Assembly: GCF_000247695.1 (NCBI RefSeq)
Contig: NW_004624781.1
Span: 11,016,182-11,080,181, forward strand
Direction: 5' to 3'
Length of the DNA: 64,000 nucleotides
Source: Heterocephalus glaber
Taxonomy: Eukaryota > Chordata > Mammalia > Rodentia > Bathyergidae
The notes under the pieces are model-generated. The model saw only the letters and a list, made by a program, of their open reading frames with translations. It was not told the origin of the DNA and searched no databases. Numbering within the stretch: position 1 is the stretch's first letter; every line of letters starts with the position of its first letter. A program made the translations under genes and the position numbers. Shown piece by piece: positions 1 to 12,189 of this stretch.

Positions 1-580
1 AGAAAGGGGAGCATAGTATATGGGAAGCCACACTGATTTCTGGTTTGTGCTGCTATCCCCTCCTTCTTAGCCCCTCCCCTTCCGTACGTTATTAGTGTCT
101 TCAGGTGTCATTCTTGCCAGAAGGTGTTCTTGCAAGAGATAGGGGTGGCAGGCTGCAGAACCGACTAGCAAATCCGTAACTTGCTGTTCCTGCAAATTAT
201 ATAACGCCAGGGCATTCAGTACCACCAGCCCCATAAGCTCAGCCAAAAGGGAAGAGGGACAAATAGGAGCGGGTGCATCTTGCACAGCTGACCTCCTGAC
301 CTATATCCCCTGGCCCCCTAGAGCGCCACCCCTCACTTATTCTTTGAACCAACCCCTGTCCATTCCTCTTAGGAGATTCAATGGGAGGGGGGAGGTAAGG
401 CCCAGACACTCAACTCACATCCTGCACGCAGGCACTAGGTTATATAACAGTCTGAATGGAAAAAGGAAGGTCAGAGATGGAAGCATCCTTTAGCTAACAC
501 AGCAGTAGAATAGCTTCCAGAAATTATGTGCATTTGCAGACTTTAACCTCAGATGTAGCGTCTGCTCTCAGGGGTACCAG

Positions 581-586
<6 letters not shown>
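1..586. other. No recognised feature
   Basis: Unique-looking sequence with polypyrimidine stretches near the start. No repeat, exon or RNA gene was recognised. Confidence 0.5.

Positions 587-658
<72 letters not shown>
587..658. repeat. (TG)n(AG)n compound microsatellite
   Basis: About 40 bases of uninterrupted TG pass directly into about 32 bases of AG. The TG part can adopt Z-DNA and the AG part is a mirror-symmetric purine tract that can form a triplex. Open frames across it are low-complexity artefacts. Confidence 0.98.
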
Positions 659-661
<3 letters not shown>

Positions 662-2869
662 TAGGGAGAGAAAGAGAGAATGTGTAAGTATGCCTGAGAG
701 TTGAGAGTGATTTGAAAATGGGAAATGTTTGGGTTTTCAGATGATGTAATGGAGTTGGCAGAATATGCAAGTCGGCTCCCAGGGTGTAAGCAGTAAGAAA
801 ATTGGAGCTGGCATCCAGTATTAATGTTGCATAAATTACAATATCGGAAAGAAATTAACCTACACACTAGGTGATTACGCCTCTTAAATACTTAAAACAT
901 AAAGGCACACGACTGGAAAGGAAAGCAAGCATCACCACCTTATAATTAGTGTTTTCCACCTCAAAGAGGGTTGAGGGGAGTTCTTGGCAAAAGGGGAAGC
1001 TTCCTGATTTGGGAGGGACTTTCCCAAGGGGGTCCCAGGGTGAGCTTCCCAGCAGCTAGCCTTTGAAGTCTGCAGAGATTGTGGTCTGTCTTCTCATGAC
1101 ATTGAGGTGACCTCATGAGACATTGCCTAGGTAGAGTTGAGGCTCCCTGAATTCCTCCTTCCCTCCTGGGAATTCAAGTGTGAATAGACTGTGTACCTTT
1201 AATCCAAAATCAGATGTGTGACTTGATAATCTGAGAGAGGACTTCCCCATCCTTACAACTGCAGGGAGCATTAGCAGTTTTAATAAAAGCCCTCCCTTTG
1301 CTTGGTCTTCTTGATGATGGCTGGTACCATTCTGTCCCATCTTGATGGCACAATGAAAGGGGTGGGGGGAAGACAGGCAGGAGGCAGTGTGGGAAGTAAG
1401 AATGAAGCCGGAGAAAACCACAGTGAATCTTTAATCTCACAAGGTTTTCAGGGACTTGAGAGAGACATGGGCGTTGTGACATAACTGTTGTTAAAAAACC
1501 CTTTTCCAGATCTCCTTATTCTATGCATGCCGGAAGTATTTTACTTTCCTGAATTTACTCAGGGCTGGGCACCACCCAGTGGGTTAGCAGCGCTAGTGTA
1601 GAAGATTGAAGGCTTTTAGGGCAGGCTGACCTAAGGGGGGAAAAATCGAAACCTACAGATGGGATTAACACTGAAAAGCCCAGTTGGGTTGAGATCGAAG
1701 CCCCTAGAAGCTCAGTTTAGATTGACTTACAGTCAGTCCGTTAACAGGGCCAGCCTTGTATTTCTAGCCCCAGGGACTGCTACACCCTTACAACTCCTTG
1801 CCTTTGAAAATGTGTTCCCTTCTTTCTTACCTTCAGTCTCCACTGACTGGCTGTTTAGTAGGTTCTCTTAGCTAGTGATGTAGCGCGCTTTCTAGAGATG
1901 GGTTCTCAGATCAACTTCTCTGGCATGGACATAGCTCTCTGTAGTGAGCAAATGATGGCCTAGAGTTTGAAAATGCTACTGGCTGGGAGAAAATCTTCTG
2001 CCAGAGGGATGAAATGATTATTTTTTAAACTAAAGGACTTTAATTTTCCAGTAAATTGCTCATAAAAACATTTATAATTATACTCTTTAAAATGTAATAG
2101 AATAATTTTGGAAAACGCATTACATGATAAGTTAGGATAACTTTTTCTGTTACTTTTACTTCTTTCTTAAAAGGAATTGAATTATTAATCTAGAACTCAA
2201 GTCCTGAGTGACTCAAACATTTATAGCGGGACCTTTTTTATGTTAGTCACCTGCTAGAATTTTCCCAAAGCCACTGGCGTTGTAAGGAGCCTGTTTCTGC
2301 AGCTGGAGCAGCTGGGAGCCTGCTCTGAGGCCTGGTCAGCTGAGACTGTTCTGTTTGTGCATTCGAGGCTGCAGAGGTGGGCAGACACCCGCCTATGGGC
2401 CCACAATGGAGTCCCAAAGTGGGGTGCACAGCTGCATTAGGCTGTGCCTCCTGATGGAAGGGTTCTTCGGATTTTTAATGCCAGCTCAATTGCTTTTGGA
2501 AGCAGTCACTGTCTGCAGCTAACCTTTGGCATGAGAGAGGCCAGTAGGCTGTCTGTTGTCACTTTTGAATCAAAATGCACATTTTCCTTGATTCTCCTGC
2601 TTTTGCATTTAGGTCCTCATAGTGTGATGTAGGAAGGACAGACTGAGCATGTGTTACTGAAAATTGTATTCATATGGGACCGACTCTTAAAGCATATGCC
2701 ACATTTTGGGGAGGATTCGGCCTTTTTTCTTCATCCTCCTAATCCACTTGGTGAATTGTGCTCTTTTTTAGTTCATGTGTGTACTTCTGTGTCTCAGGAA
2801 GCAGAAAACATAACTCGGCTTCTTTAGGGAAAGAGTTGTAATGTGACTGCCCTGTGTGTAAAAAATAAA

Positions 2870-2870
<1 letters not shown>
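659..2870. other. No recognised feature
   Basis: No repeat family or gene recognised. The segment around 2030-2170 is very AT-rich. Short open frames here lack domains and codon bias. Confidence 0.5.

Positions 2871-2901
<31 letters not shown>
2871..2901. repeat. (TG)n microsatellite
   Basis: About 15 uninterrupted TG units. Confidence 0.97.
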
Positions 2902-2903
<2 letters not shown>

Positions 2904-3189
2904 TCCATATCTTTTAATATGATATCCCCTACTGGTCACCCTCTTTGTCTTCCATGAGATGACGTGCAGGGGCTTTGCTGCAGCTTTCTTCCGCTCCCTT
3001 GAGACCCCTGGACTATTCATCCCATATTAGTGATAAATTCTTCCAAAACAAGGAGAGTTCCTAGCTGTTGAATTGATCAGTAACCTAGAATGTAGAATAC
3101 CTTTCTGAATAGGAAGATGGTTGTCCTGGCTCAGAATTTAGAAACAGTACATTCTCTTCTTCATTCCTCTCTTTCATCTTTTCTGTGGG

Positions 3190-3278
3190 TTTTTTTTTTT
3201 TTTTTTGCAGTACCGGGAATCGAACTCAGGACCTTTCACTTGCCAGGCAGGTGTGGCATCACTGAGCTAAATCCCCAG
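3190..3278 (-). mobile_element. ID SINE, tRNA-Ala-derived
   Basis: The T run at 3190-3206 is the poly-A tail of a reverse-strand insertion. It is followed by 'taccgggaatcgaactcagg' (reverse of the B-box region) and 'tgagctaaatccccag' (reverse of the A-box start). The length, about 90 bp, is that of a rodent ID element. It is an RNA polymerase III-derived retroposon moved by L1 machinery. Confidence 0.9.
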
Positions 3279-4444
3279 ATGTAGATTAGATTTTTCTATG
3301 GTTTTTGAAAATCTAATTCATGATAGGAAGTGTTGGGTGTTGGTTTGGAACTGAACTGTTAAAATTTTTTACCCATCTTTTTAGGCTCTTCATTAAAAAA
3401 AATAAAACTATCATTTTTGAATTAATGCTTCAAAAGAAAAAGCCAGCTCCTGATCACAGAGCTTGAACGTTGATTAACATGCTGTAAACTGTGATTTTTC
3501 TTCAAGGTCACCAGGATGTTACTGATGAATTGATATTTTTTGATTAGTGGTAGATTAACCCAAAATATTTTTTTTGATCTTTTACTTATTGAGTATGGTT
3601 TTTAAATGTGATGGTTCCTTTCCTACCCTCGAAAGTGCATTGAGAATGTAATTGACTCTTTCCATGAGGTTCGAGAATTTTATGGGGCCACAGGGTCACT
3701 GCTTTGAGGAGGAATTCTGATTGCACCTTACAGAACCATGAATGGAGAGAGTGTCAGAGGCAGGACTAAAGCTGTCTTGATCTGAGTTTGGAAATTGTAT
3801 CATCTCTTCTTTTTGTTAAATCCTCAGCAGAACCATGCATGTTTTGTTACTTGCCTCCCTTGTTCTCTAAGTTGCTAGTAGCAATTTAGAAAACTGAATT
3901 AGTAGGTTCTGGTTAATTGAGGTTTTTATTTTATAGAAAAATTTCTACCAGCATCTAGAATCTTCATCATTCTTTCTGTTGTAGAAGATGCAAAATAATT
4001 CTCAAATACTCAGGAAGGCTGTGATGTTCACAGTAAGTTATCTATTTACTCTATTACTGTAACACATTATAGTTTCCCACCTACATAATATAATAGTAGA
4101 TAAAAACTCTCGCCAATTTTACCTCTTTCTCAGATATGTTGTAGAGTTTCTTGGTTTGGGGCTCCTAAGGCTGAAAATTAGGCAGCTCTAGGGTTAGAGC
4201 AAAGAACTGGGAGGATATGGATACAGCACATTTTGATTCTGGGGAAGCAGCTCTCTTTCTAAGCTTAGTTTGTTGCTTCGACCCCTGTGGACAGCTTCCC
4301 TGGGGCCACCCTGGTGTGGCAGAGTGTGGCTTCCTTCAGGCTATCTCTTCTGATTTAATGATCATCTTTGATTATTTGTGATCACTTAGAGGGTGTTGTG
4401 TTGGGAGTTCAGCTTGGGGGTTCTGGAGTTCTTTTGTGACAGCC

Positions 4445-4446
<2 letters not shown>
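3279..4446. other. No recognised feature
   Basis: AT-rich sequence with no recognised repeat or gene. Confidence 0.5.

Positions 4447-4483
<37 letters not shown>
4447..4483. repeat. (TTA)n microsatellite
   Basis: Twelve uninterrupted TTA units. They appear as a poly-leucine run in an overlapping open frame (4393-4776), which is an artefact of the repeat. Confidence 0.97.
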
Positions 4484-5922
4484 CAGAGTTATTTTGGGGT
4501 AGAAATCCAGGAGATTGTCTAAATAAATCCTTAGAAAAGATTGGGAATGTGATGAGGAATAAATGTAGCAGAGCTCACAGTGTAGGCTGGCTGGCCCTTT
4601 GCTTCAGCTCTTACATGCTCATGCTAAAAGGAATCACAAGAAACAATCCCCTTGTGTTGGAGAAAGAAGTCTTTTTTTCCTTACAGATTTTAATGGCTTT
4701 ACACGACCCATCCTTACTGCTCATTGCCTTACCACGTTACACACTGCAGCACATTAACAATGGCGTGGTGCTGTAATTTCCTTGTGACCCGTCTGGTCCC
4801 CAGAACTGGGGCCCTCTTGGGTGGCCTGTGCAGGGCCGACTCCAAGCTGTCCTGTGGGGTGAGGTGGGTTCTGTACTAACGGTGTTTCCCTAGAACTCCA
4901 TCAGAGTTTGGGAATAATGAAGAAACATTATAGTATAGAGGATCTATAATTCCCCTGGCCTTGACCCATCTTCATGTTTTTGAGTGTTGACATTTTGATT
5001 ATGAGCTCTTTAAAGTTTTCTGAAATAATTAGGAAGTTTCTGCATGCATGCCCACACCATAACAGATGAAGTCTTCTGGGGTACAGGAAGGGCCCCCAGT
5101 TAGTATGGGGTCCTCAAGCCAGTGAAAGAGGCAGTGCACTGTTAAAAATACCTAGCTTACTTCAGGGGAGGATTTGGCAGAATACTGATGAAGTTTATGA
5201 AACACGAATGTGGCAACATTGCTGTACGTAAGTGGTAGGCGTGTGTGCAAGAAGTAAGAGAAATAAAATTGTGTACAGATGACATTCTGAAATTTGACGG
5301 GATTGTACACGTGAGGGGAATGGTGACATTTGGATCTGTACTTGATGGGGGAAAAGAGACAGGGTTAAAATCTGTATGTCAAGCCAGACATGGGACTAAA
5401 AATGATAGAATAGAAAATCATTTGACTTACTCTGTGAGCAAAGAATACTACCAAGGATAAATAGGCGGGTTGCAAAGAATAGAGATGAAATTTCCCAAAA
5501 GGGGGAAAAACGAGAGAGCAGTGTTTGAATCTATAAGGAGGTATGGTAATCACTGTCTTAAGAATTCCAGACTATTAACCACAGCACTGTTAGGGTGGGG
5601 AATTAGTTATAGCCAAATAAGAAACAGAAATATGAATTTTAGGTTGTGTGGGAGAAATCCTCGGGATCCCCCTAACATGAATGTATGTATTGAGATTCCA
5701 AGCTTTGCCTGACATCATTTTTCCTGTCTTGTCCTGATTAATTGACAACCTACTGGATGCTTCTTTCCTGAAGGTGACTTTGCAGTCTCTAGACGCAGAC
5801 ATTGCTCTCCAAAGTGAAGGGAGGAGAACCATAAGCCAAAGTGTGTTTCACTGGGTGAAGTATTTTGCGGGAAAGTAAGGATGGTGCCAAATGGGAAGGG
5901 AGGAGTGTGTTCTGAGGTTAAG
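4484..5922. other. No recognised feature
   Basis: No repeat family or gene recognised. The open frames at 5245-5460 and 5470-5712 have no recognisable domain. Confidence 0.45.
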
Positions 5923-5935
5923 AATGCCTGTTTAG

Positions 5936-6018
5936 GGCCGGGGATTTAGCTCAGTGGTTCCAGCGCCTGCCTCACAAGCGCAAGGATCCGAGTTGGATCC
6001 CCAGTACCAAAAAAAAAA
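5936..6018 (+). mobile_element. ID SINE with target-site duplication
   Basis: Complete forward element: 'ggccggggatttagctcagt' (5' end and A-box), the B-box region 'gagttggatcc', 'ccagtacc' and an A tail. It is flanked by 'aatgcctgttta' (5923-5934) and 'aatgcctgtttg' (6019-6030), a 12-bp duplication with one mismatch, the mark of L1-mediated insertion. The B-box has G where a C is expected (gttgga for gttcga), which would weaken polymerase III transcription. Confidence 0.95.
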
Positions 6019-6030
6019 AATGCCTGTTTG

Positions 6031-7067
6031 GGGCTGTGGAGCGGAGGCTGTGGATGAAGGCAGGGAATCTCTAGAGGGGAAAAGAGACGTTTGTGCACAA
6101 GAAAAGGAAATTAGCATTGACTCTGAAATGGCTGGGAATGTGACTTTCTAATTTTAAATTATCTTTAACAAGGGCAGTGAAAAGAGGAACGTTGACACTT
6201 TGAGAAGTTATGACGAACTTGTCCAGAATGCCAATTGACAAAGGCAGGTAAGGGAATACTTGGGAAAACAGCCGGAGCAGGTCTGAAGAGCCAGCGATCT
6301 GCTTCCTGGGGTGTTAGGGGAATTGCTGGGGACTTTATTGACTCTTCCAATTAGTTTTAAAGAAACCTGAAGAAATGGACAAAAGGAGAAAAGGCAACCA
6401 CATGTGATTCTGCCCTTCTAGAAGCCAGGAGGCTTCTATCATTCCAAGGGATCCACGCGAGTCATGGGGAGGAGTAATTATGTGGAAATTAATGGATTTT
6501 CAACATCCAATCACAGAGGAAATGTGTATATTTAGCAAGACTCAAACCTCTTAAATAAACTGCATTGCTTTTCATTTTCACTTTCCAGTTATAAAACCAG
6601 TGGATGATGAAAGGCCATGTGACAATGCAGCGTGTCCTCCCAGGAGCGCTCGTATGACAGGGACGGTACAGCTGAAGGGACCGGACTTCACAGTATGAGG
6701 GGACAGTCCAAGTTAGTGAGGTTCAGCGACTTTCCTGAGGTGCAGGGAGACTCCGGAATCTGTAGAACTGACCCTCGGTGAAGGTCTCTTGGATGTTCTA
6801 GAGCTTGCCTTTTAATCCGAGCTTCGAGGTGCACGTTAGATATGTGGCGCTCACTCCTGATGCTGCCACTGGCCCTGTGTTATTAGGGTGAAATATGTTA
6901 GAGCGGGGGGTTGGGGTGGCTGAGCACCGAATTCTCCAGCTGGGTGCCTGTTTGAACTGACACTCATAGAAACCTGGTGAGATGTGGAAATCATACTCTG
7001 CCTGTGACCGGAACCCAGGTCTTCTATTTTCTCATTAAATGTCCTTTCTATTTGTATGCTTGGGCAG
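6031..7067. other. No confident feature
   Basis: Mostly unique sequence. The part around 6690-6780 resembles a decayed MIR (an aagttag/gactttcctgaggt-like core) but is too weak to call. Local CpG content at 6630-6840 is above the neighbourhood. Confidence 0.4.
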
Positions 7068-7186
7068 GATCCTTCGAAGTTCCAAAAACATACAGGATCG
7101 AGTTCGTGCCTCCCGGAAACCCCCCTGAGGCGGTGAAGATGATGACACAAGTTAATCCCAGCGTTAGGCAGTGCATATGTATGAAA
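7068..7186 (+). other. Weak candidate internal exon
   Basis: A pyrimidine-rich stretch and 'tgggcag' precede a 119-bp open segment that ends in 'ATGAAA' before 'gtgagtg', a good donor. One frame is open throughout and reads SFEVPKTYRIEF... and ends ...RQCICMK. There are about six CpGs in 119 bp, above the local background. The exon would start after the first base of a codon and end in phase 0. I do not recognise the peptide and found no partner exon, so a chance splice-like segment or an old repeat is at least as likely. Confidence 0.15.
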
Positions 7187-7499
7187 GTGAGTGTCTCATT
7201 TTGGCCTTTCATCAATAGTGGAACATTGTCCGTGCTTGTTATTTTTTTTTAAATCCCAGTAGGCATTTTTATTACTAATTAGAAAGTAGCCAGTGAGCCG
7301 TGGCCATGTCAGCAAGTCAAGGTAAAGCATAGTGAAAATAGTGTGTGAGCTTCCCATTCTGATTTAGTGGGAGTAAAATACTGTGGTGGACTTGAGTCTC
7401 TTACAGTGGGATCTCTGGAGTTGGACGTAGCCGGGGGCCCAGAGAGAGTGTGTCCCTCCCCTGCTAAAGCTGTGCCTTCCTTGTGGGACCTGAGAGAAA

Positions 7500-7885
7500 G
7501 CCTGCTACTGGAATACTACAGAGCCACTAAAAACTTGGTGGCAGTAGAAAAGTATTTCTTAATAGAGAAAACTGTTCATGATCTCTTGCTAGGTGAAAAG
7601 TACCAGCATTCATTGCAGTGTGCAGAGAATCACATCATTTTTGTAAATAACTGTAGTGAGTGTACATGTGTGTGTGCATGCGTGTGTGTGTGTATGTGTG
7701 TGAAGTATAATGATATCAGGAAATTTTCTTGGACCCACACATTCCAAAATTATGCAGTAATAAGGTGGTCATTTGTGCATGTTGAGATTATCTGCTTCTT
7801 TTCCTTTGTGTCGTTCTGTATTTTCTGAGCAGCTGCCCTGCATTATGTATGCACTAATTTTATAATTAGAAAAAAAAATAAATTT
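7500..7885 (+). mobile_element. L1 (L1M-type) 3' end
   Basis: The series 'ggaatactacagagccacta', 'catttttgtaaata', 'gtattttctgagca' and the ending 'ttttataattagaaaaaaaa' follows the 3' UTR of old mammalian L1 elements in sense orientation, ending in the A-rich tail. A TG-rich microsatellite has expanded inside it. It is dead and 5'-truncated. The subfamily is not assigned. Confidence 0.75.
7667..7702. repeat. TG-rich microsatellite inside the L1 remnant
   Basis: Imperfect TG run with CATGCG and TATG interruptions. It sits where L1M 3' UTRs often carry a TG/TA tract. Confidence 0.9.
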
Positions 7886-8654
7886 CTTTTCAAAAGGATT
7901 GATGGTGTGTTGTTAAACCGGGGTTGTGTCAAAGGATCTGTTTCTTAGTGTGTTCCACAGAAGTTTCAGGATGGACCAAGTTTACCAGCCCTAAAAGACC
8001 TGTATGTACCATTTTGACAGTCACACTCATTGAGGAAGACAAGGGTCAGCTTGAACATAAAAAAAAGTCCTAATTCCGAAACTTCTTAACCCTTTACAGT
8101 GATATCTTTGAAACATTTATATTATGATCTACAATGAGAAAAAAATTTATTTTGTGAGCCAGTTGTACATATGCACACACACGGAAAGAAGCTCTTCACA
8201 TAATATTTTCATATAAAATATTTACCCTTTCCCCGTGCTACTCTGTCATTTTTGCTTTATTATTTAAAATACAGGCCAAGACTCACCATATTGGTTTTAT
8301 GATCTGCTTAGGAGCTATACCTCATGTATTTGAAAACTCTAGGGCACGCTGGCTGCAGAAGCAGCCCTCCAGAGCCCAGGGCATGGCGGTGGGAAGGAAG
8401 AGGGGAAACTCATTTCCACAGTAACTCACACTGACCTCCAGGTGTTACTCACTATGGTTTCAAGGAGGAGGCAAGGGAGGACAAATAACGTAAATACTTA
8501 TTATTATAATCATACAGTATCTTTATGCCACTTTTAGTACATGCTCATTAATATCCTGTTACATTTAGGCATGCATCTGTCCTAGAATATAAATTCTGAG
8601 GCCTCTCCCCCATTTGTTTAGTGTGGACATCACTGTGTTAGAGCCCAAGGTGGT
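7886..8654. other. No recognised feature
   Basis: AT-rich in its first half. No repeat or gene recognised. Confidence 0.45.
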
Positions 8655-8730
8655 CTTTCATTCATCCAGTGTTTAGGGAGCACTTTCTATGTGCCTGGTA
8701 CTCTGCTAGGCTTTGGGGAACAAAGGGGCC
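8655..8730 (-). mobile_element. L2 3'-end fragment
   Basis: 'ttcattcatccagtgt', 'gagcactttctatgtgcctg' and 'ctaggctttggggaac' follow the reverse complement of the L2 3' end (tcattcaacaaatatttattgagcacctactatgtgccagg-like). Confidence 0.7.
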
Positions 8731-8824
8731 ATCAAGAGCATTCTGGTTCCTGCCTTCCTGGTGTGATGGCATTTCTCAGGGTAGCCCAACACTGCATGTT
8801 TCTAAACATGTCTGGAACTTCTGT

Positions 8825-9155
8825 ATGTGCCTTCATCTTTCCCTTCCTCCTGTCCCCTGTCTAGTTCCTATGCTGGCTTGTTATCTCACTTTGCTTATTG
8901 GAAATCCTTCCATCCATTTAGCCCTGCATGAGATCTTCTCTCCCTCTGGACTTCTCAAGGCTCCTGTCTTTTACATTTGTCAGTCACATGTGCCTGCCTT
9001 GCTCATTCAAGACAAAGGAAATCTCTTCCTGTGCCTGCTGTTTCCATGCTGTCCTAAAGTGCTGTTTTGTGGGTATGAGCTTGGCCTCTGCTAGGCAAAC
9101 ACCACGGCTTGTTTCCACCCTGCACAGTGCCTTGGATAAGGCAGGTGCTCATGTG
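8825..9155 (+). mobile_element. L2 3' fragment, forward
   Basis: Pyrimidine-rich body ending in 'cacagtgccttggataaggc' and 'aggtgctcat', comparable with the cagtgcctggcacatagtaggtgctcaataa end of L2. Diverged and without coding capacity. Confidence 0.5.
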
Positions 9156-9399
9156 CTCTGTAGCTCACCTTTCCCACATTGCCCTGTGGGGCTCAGCACT
9201 GTTTGATGCTTTGAGCCCATCTCCAACTGGCTCATGCTTGCACCTTTAGCTTCAGTTCTAACCTGGCCACCTTCTCGTTCCACCCCTGCCCCTTGGATTC
9301 AGCAGCCTTCTGCACACTCAGGCTTGCTCCAGTCTTAAACAACTCGCAGTGGGACATGTTGGGAAACAGAGGACATTCAGCTGGCTGTGACAAGCTTCT

Positions 9400-9560
9400 G
9401 GGAGTGCTGTGTGACAGCTGTATGGCCTTAGGTAAGTCCGTGGACCACTTGGTCTCTGTCTTCACCTGTGAATTAGGCATGGTGGAGATGCAGCCTCCCG
9501 GGGTGGTTGTAGGAACCTGTGTATTAATGCATGTGAAGCACCTGGCACACAGTGGGTATG
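9400..9560 (-). mobile_element. MIR SINE
   Basis: 'tgtgtgacagctgtatggcc', 'ttaggtaagtcc', 'cttcacctgtgaattaggca' and 'gcacctggcacacagtgggt' are the reverse MIR core and 3' part in the expected order. The 'taggtaagt' here is part of the repeat, not a splice donor. Confidence 0.75.
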
Positions 9561-11899
9561 GCTGCAGTGATGGTGGTGACCATAGAGCAGACACGGGCTG
9601 GTGAACCCCGGGCCACCATCCCCTCCTCCTTGAGTCTTCAGTCCCCTTTGCTGGGAGCACCCTCCTTGGCCCTGAGTGGCTGCTCTATGAAACAAGCAAG
9701 AGTCTCTGGGCATGGGTGGAGGTTTTGATGCTTTTCCTTTTGCTGCCAGTTCCAGTCCTGGAACTCGATCCAGCCCCATCTCTCAGTTCAGGCACCATGG
9801 GCTGGATCCTGCCAAGTGAGGACAGATCACTCAAGTTCAGTGCTGTCTACCACGTGTCAGGCCTCCCTGGTATTACCTCTCATATCTTCAGCGAGCAAGA
9901 GGTGGGCTTGAGCCTAGCCGCTCCCTGCCACCCTGCACACAACTACCACCATTCCTGGGGTCCCTGCTGGTTTTCCTGCTCCCCGTCATTGAGGCCAGGG
10001 TAGCTCCTTCCCTTCCCACCGTGCTCCAGTGCTCTTTGGTGCCTCATTTCTCAGCATCTCACCGTTCCTTGCCCTCCCTTCCCTTTTACTCACTTTCTCT
10101 TCCCTGCCAAAAACTTCCATTGGAGAAGCGCATCTACAAGGTTTCCATTCAACTTGTTCTACATTAATGCCCCACTATGGTGGCCCTCTGCTGAGTCTTT
10201 CACTTGTAATGTAATCTAATAATTTACATGCACTTTGCAAGCAATGCTCTCCGAGACTCACAACCTGTTTGAAATTGCTCTGCTGTTACAGTATTTGAGC
10301 TGATGAGAGAGCAGCGTGAGAAAGAGTGGTTTATTGGTATCACAATGGTACTGGGTAGATGCTGGAAAATAGTGTTAGCGTGAAGTGAGGGAGGGCTGAT
10401 GGATTATAATATCCTTTCTTAGAGGATCAATTAAACTTGCTAAGGGTCTTTTATTGATTTTGCTTGTAATTGCACTAGGATAGGTCAAAGTAGAGAAGAG
10501 GTAGAGGCATAATAAGCAAGAGGAAGTGAAGCAAGAGCAGACTCTTATCTTTCTGGAATGCTACAAACATGTCTTAGTTTTGATATACAGGATGACTTTT
10601 ACAGAATTAATTGGCTCTGTGATTAGGTAGTTTTATGTCTTCACCCAAAACATGTTGGAAGCTGATTCTGATATGCACTGGTAATGAAAATAGAGTAATG
10701 CTGTAATAATAGTGCCATTGTAGAGCGAATTACACCATTAAGCATCTATTTTGTCTAATTTGTATTGTAATAATGTGGGTGACACACACACGCATATTCA
10801 CATACATATACACACAGATTTGGAGTAGCCAATCTTTAAGAAATAGATTCTAGCTAAGAGTAGAAGCCCCAATCTGGTAAGATTGAACAGTTAGGAAACG
10901 ACATACGGTGAATTTATACACATATATATGATACATGCATACATATGTATGTGTCAGGCAGGCAGATTGGGAATGGCACTGGGTTGAAAATGCTTGGTTC
11001 GTGTGTGTCCTTGCAGCGGAGTGACTCTCCTGAATGGGGACAGATGATCAGTTATGGAGGGTCAGGTAGTGATGGCATCACTAGCAGAGTTGAGGACCAG
11101 GCTTTCTCATCCTCCTCCTCCTCATTCTCATTAGTAGCCCCAAGAATGTCTGTTCATGGATATTCTCAAGTTGGAGAAGACGCATTAAGGGTCCAGGAAT
11201 GTTGGTCATTTGTCTAGCAAGGAAAGATGGTAGTGGAGCAACTGTAGCAGAGTTATGTTCGTAGCAGGGATACATTTTTGTCCTGTAAGTCATTGCCCAG
11301 CCCTATGAAGAAGATGCTATCTCCAGGAAGGTTTGAGAACTTTCCTGGTCCATGTCCAAACTGGATGGCTGCCTCCAGCCCCACCTCGTGTTTGTTATGG
11401 TAGCATCTAAAACGGATTGTACTGGTGGCCCTTTTGTCATCCCTTGTCCTTTGCTTCCCTGACATTGCCAACCCCATCACCTGGCCATCCAGAACCTCAG
11501 AAAGACCTTGCCTGGAAAACTGAGATATTTTGTGTGTAATTTAGAACATTTAATTTTTATGTATGATACCTGCTTGGGTGGCCAAAGTATTGAAGGTAAG
11601 TTTGCTTCATAAACAACTGTGTGCCTCCTGTATTTGAAATCAACGCTGTTGATTTTAAACTCCGTGAGGATTTAAGGGGAGGGAAGGCAGCCTCAAAGCC
11701 TGGCATCTGAATTAAGAATGTACTTAGTGGAGAAATTTATTGCAATTCTCAGTGAAAAAATATCAATATCATATTGTGTCTAATACAATGTTATAATGAA
11801 AATTACCATGGCATTTGACAACATCCCCTTATTAATTGCTCTTTTCTGTTATGATTTTCTTAGTAGCAAACACACTCTGGTTTTCTCTCTTATTAGTTA
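9561..11899. other. No recognised gene; CA-rich patch
   Basis: Contains a short CA/TA-rich patch (10780-10820, 10915-10955) and an AT-rich stretch (10590-10770) with TAATTG and TAATTT motifs that looks like unique, possibly constrained sequence. No gene recognised. Confidence 0.4.
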
Positions 11900-12070
11900 T
11901 AGTCTTTATTGAATTCATATTTTGATGCTTCAGCTGTGTTTGTCTTCCCTGTGGTCTCCGTTCCTTGAGGGCAGGGCTGTGGGTTGTCGCCATGTGCCTT
12001 CCTAGCTCCCTGCCTCCTGCTTGGGCAGTCAGCGAATGCCCTCAGGATGCTGGTGACACTGCAGTTCAGA
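11900..12070 (+). mobile_element. L2 3' fragment
   Basis: 'gtggtctccgttccttgagg' and 'gcagggctgtggg' match the ccatgagggcagggac section of L2, followed by diverged sequence. Confidence 0.45.
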
Positions 12071-12189
12071 ATCAATATGTGAAAGATGAGCCAGTGGAGA
12101 GAAAACCAGAATGAGGCAAGAAAAATCTAATATTCTTCGAAAGCCTCAGCTGTTTAAGGCGAGTGCGATACATCATCTGCTTGTGATGA

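Noticed and set aside
4393..4776. Open frame with a poly-leucine segment suggesting a signal peptide
   Set aside because: The leucines come from the TTA microsatellite.
5936..6018. Possible functional tRNA-Ala gene
   Set aside because: A- and B-like boxes are present but the sequence is an ID retroposon with A tail and target duplication, and it cannot fold into a full cloverleaf.
9428..9440. Donor-like ttaggtaagtcc
   Set aside because: It lies in the conserved core of a reversed MIR.
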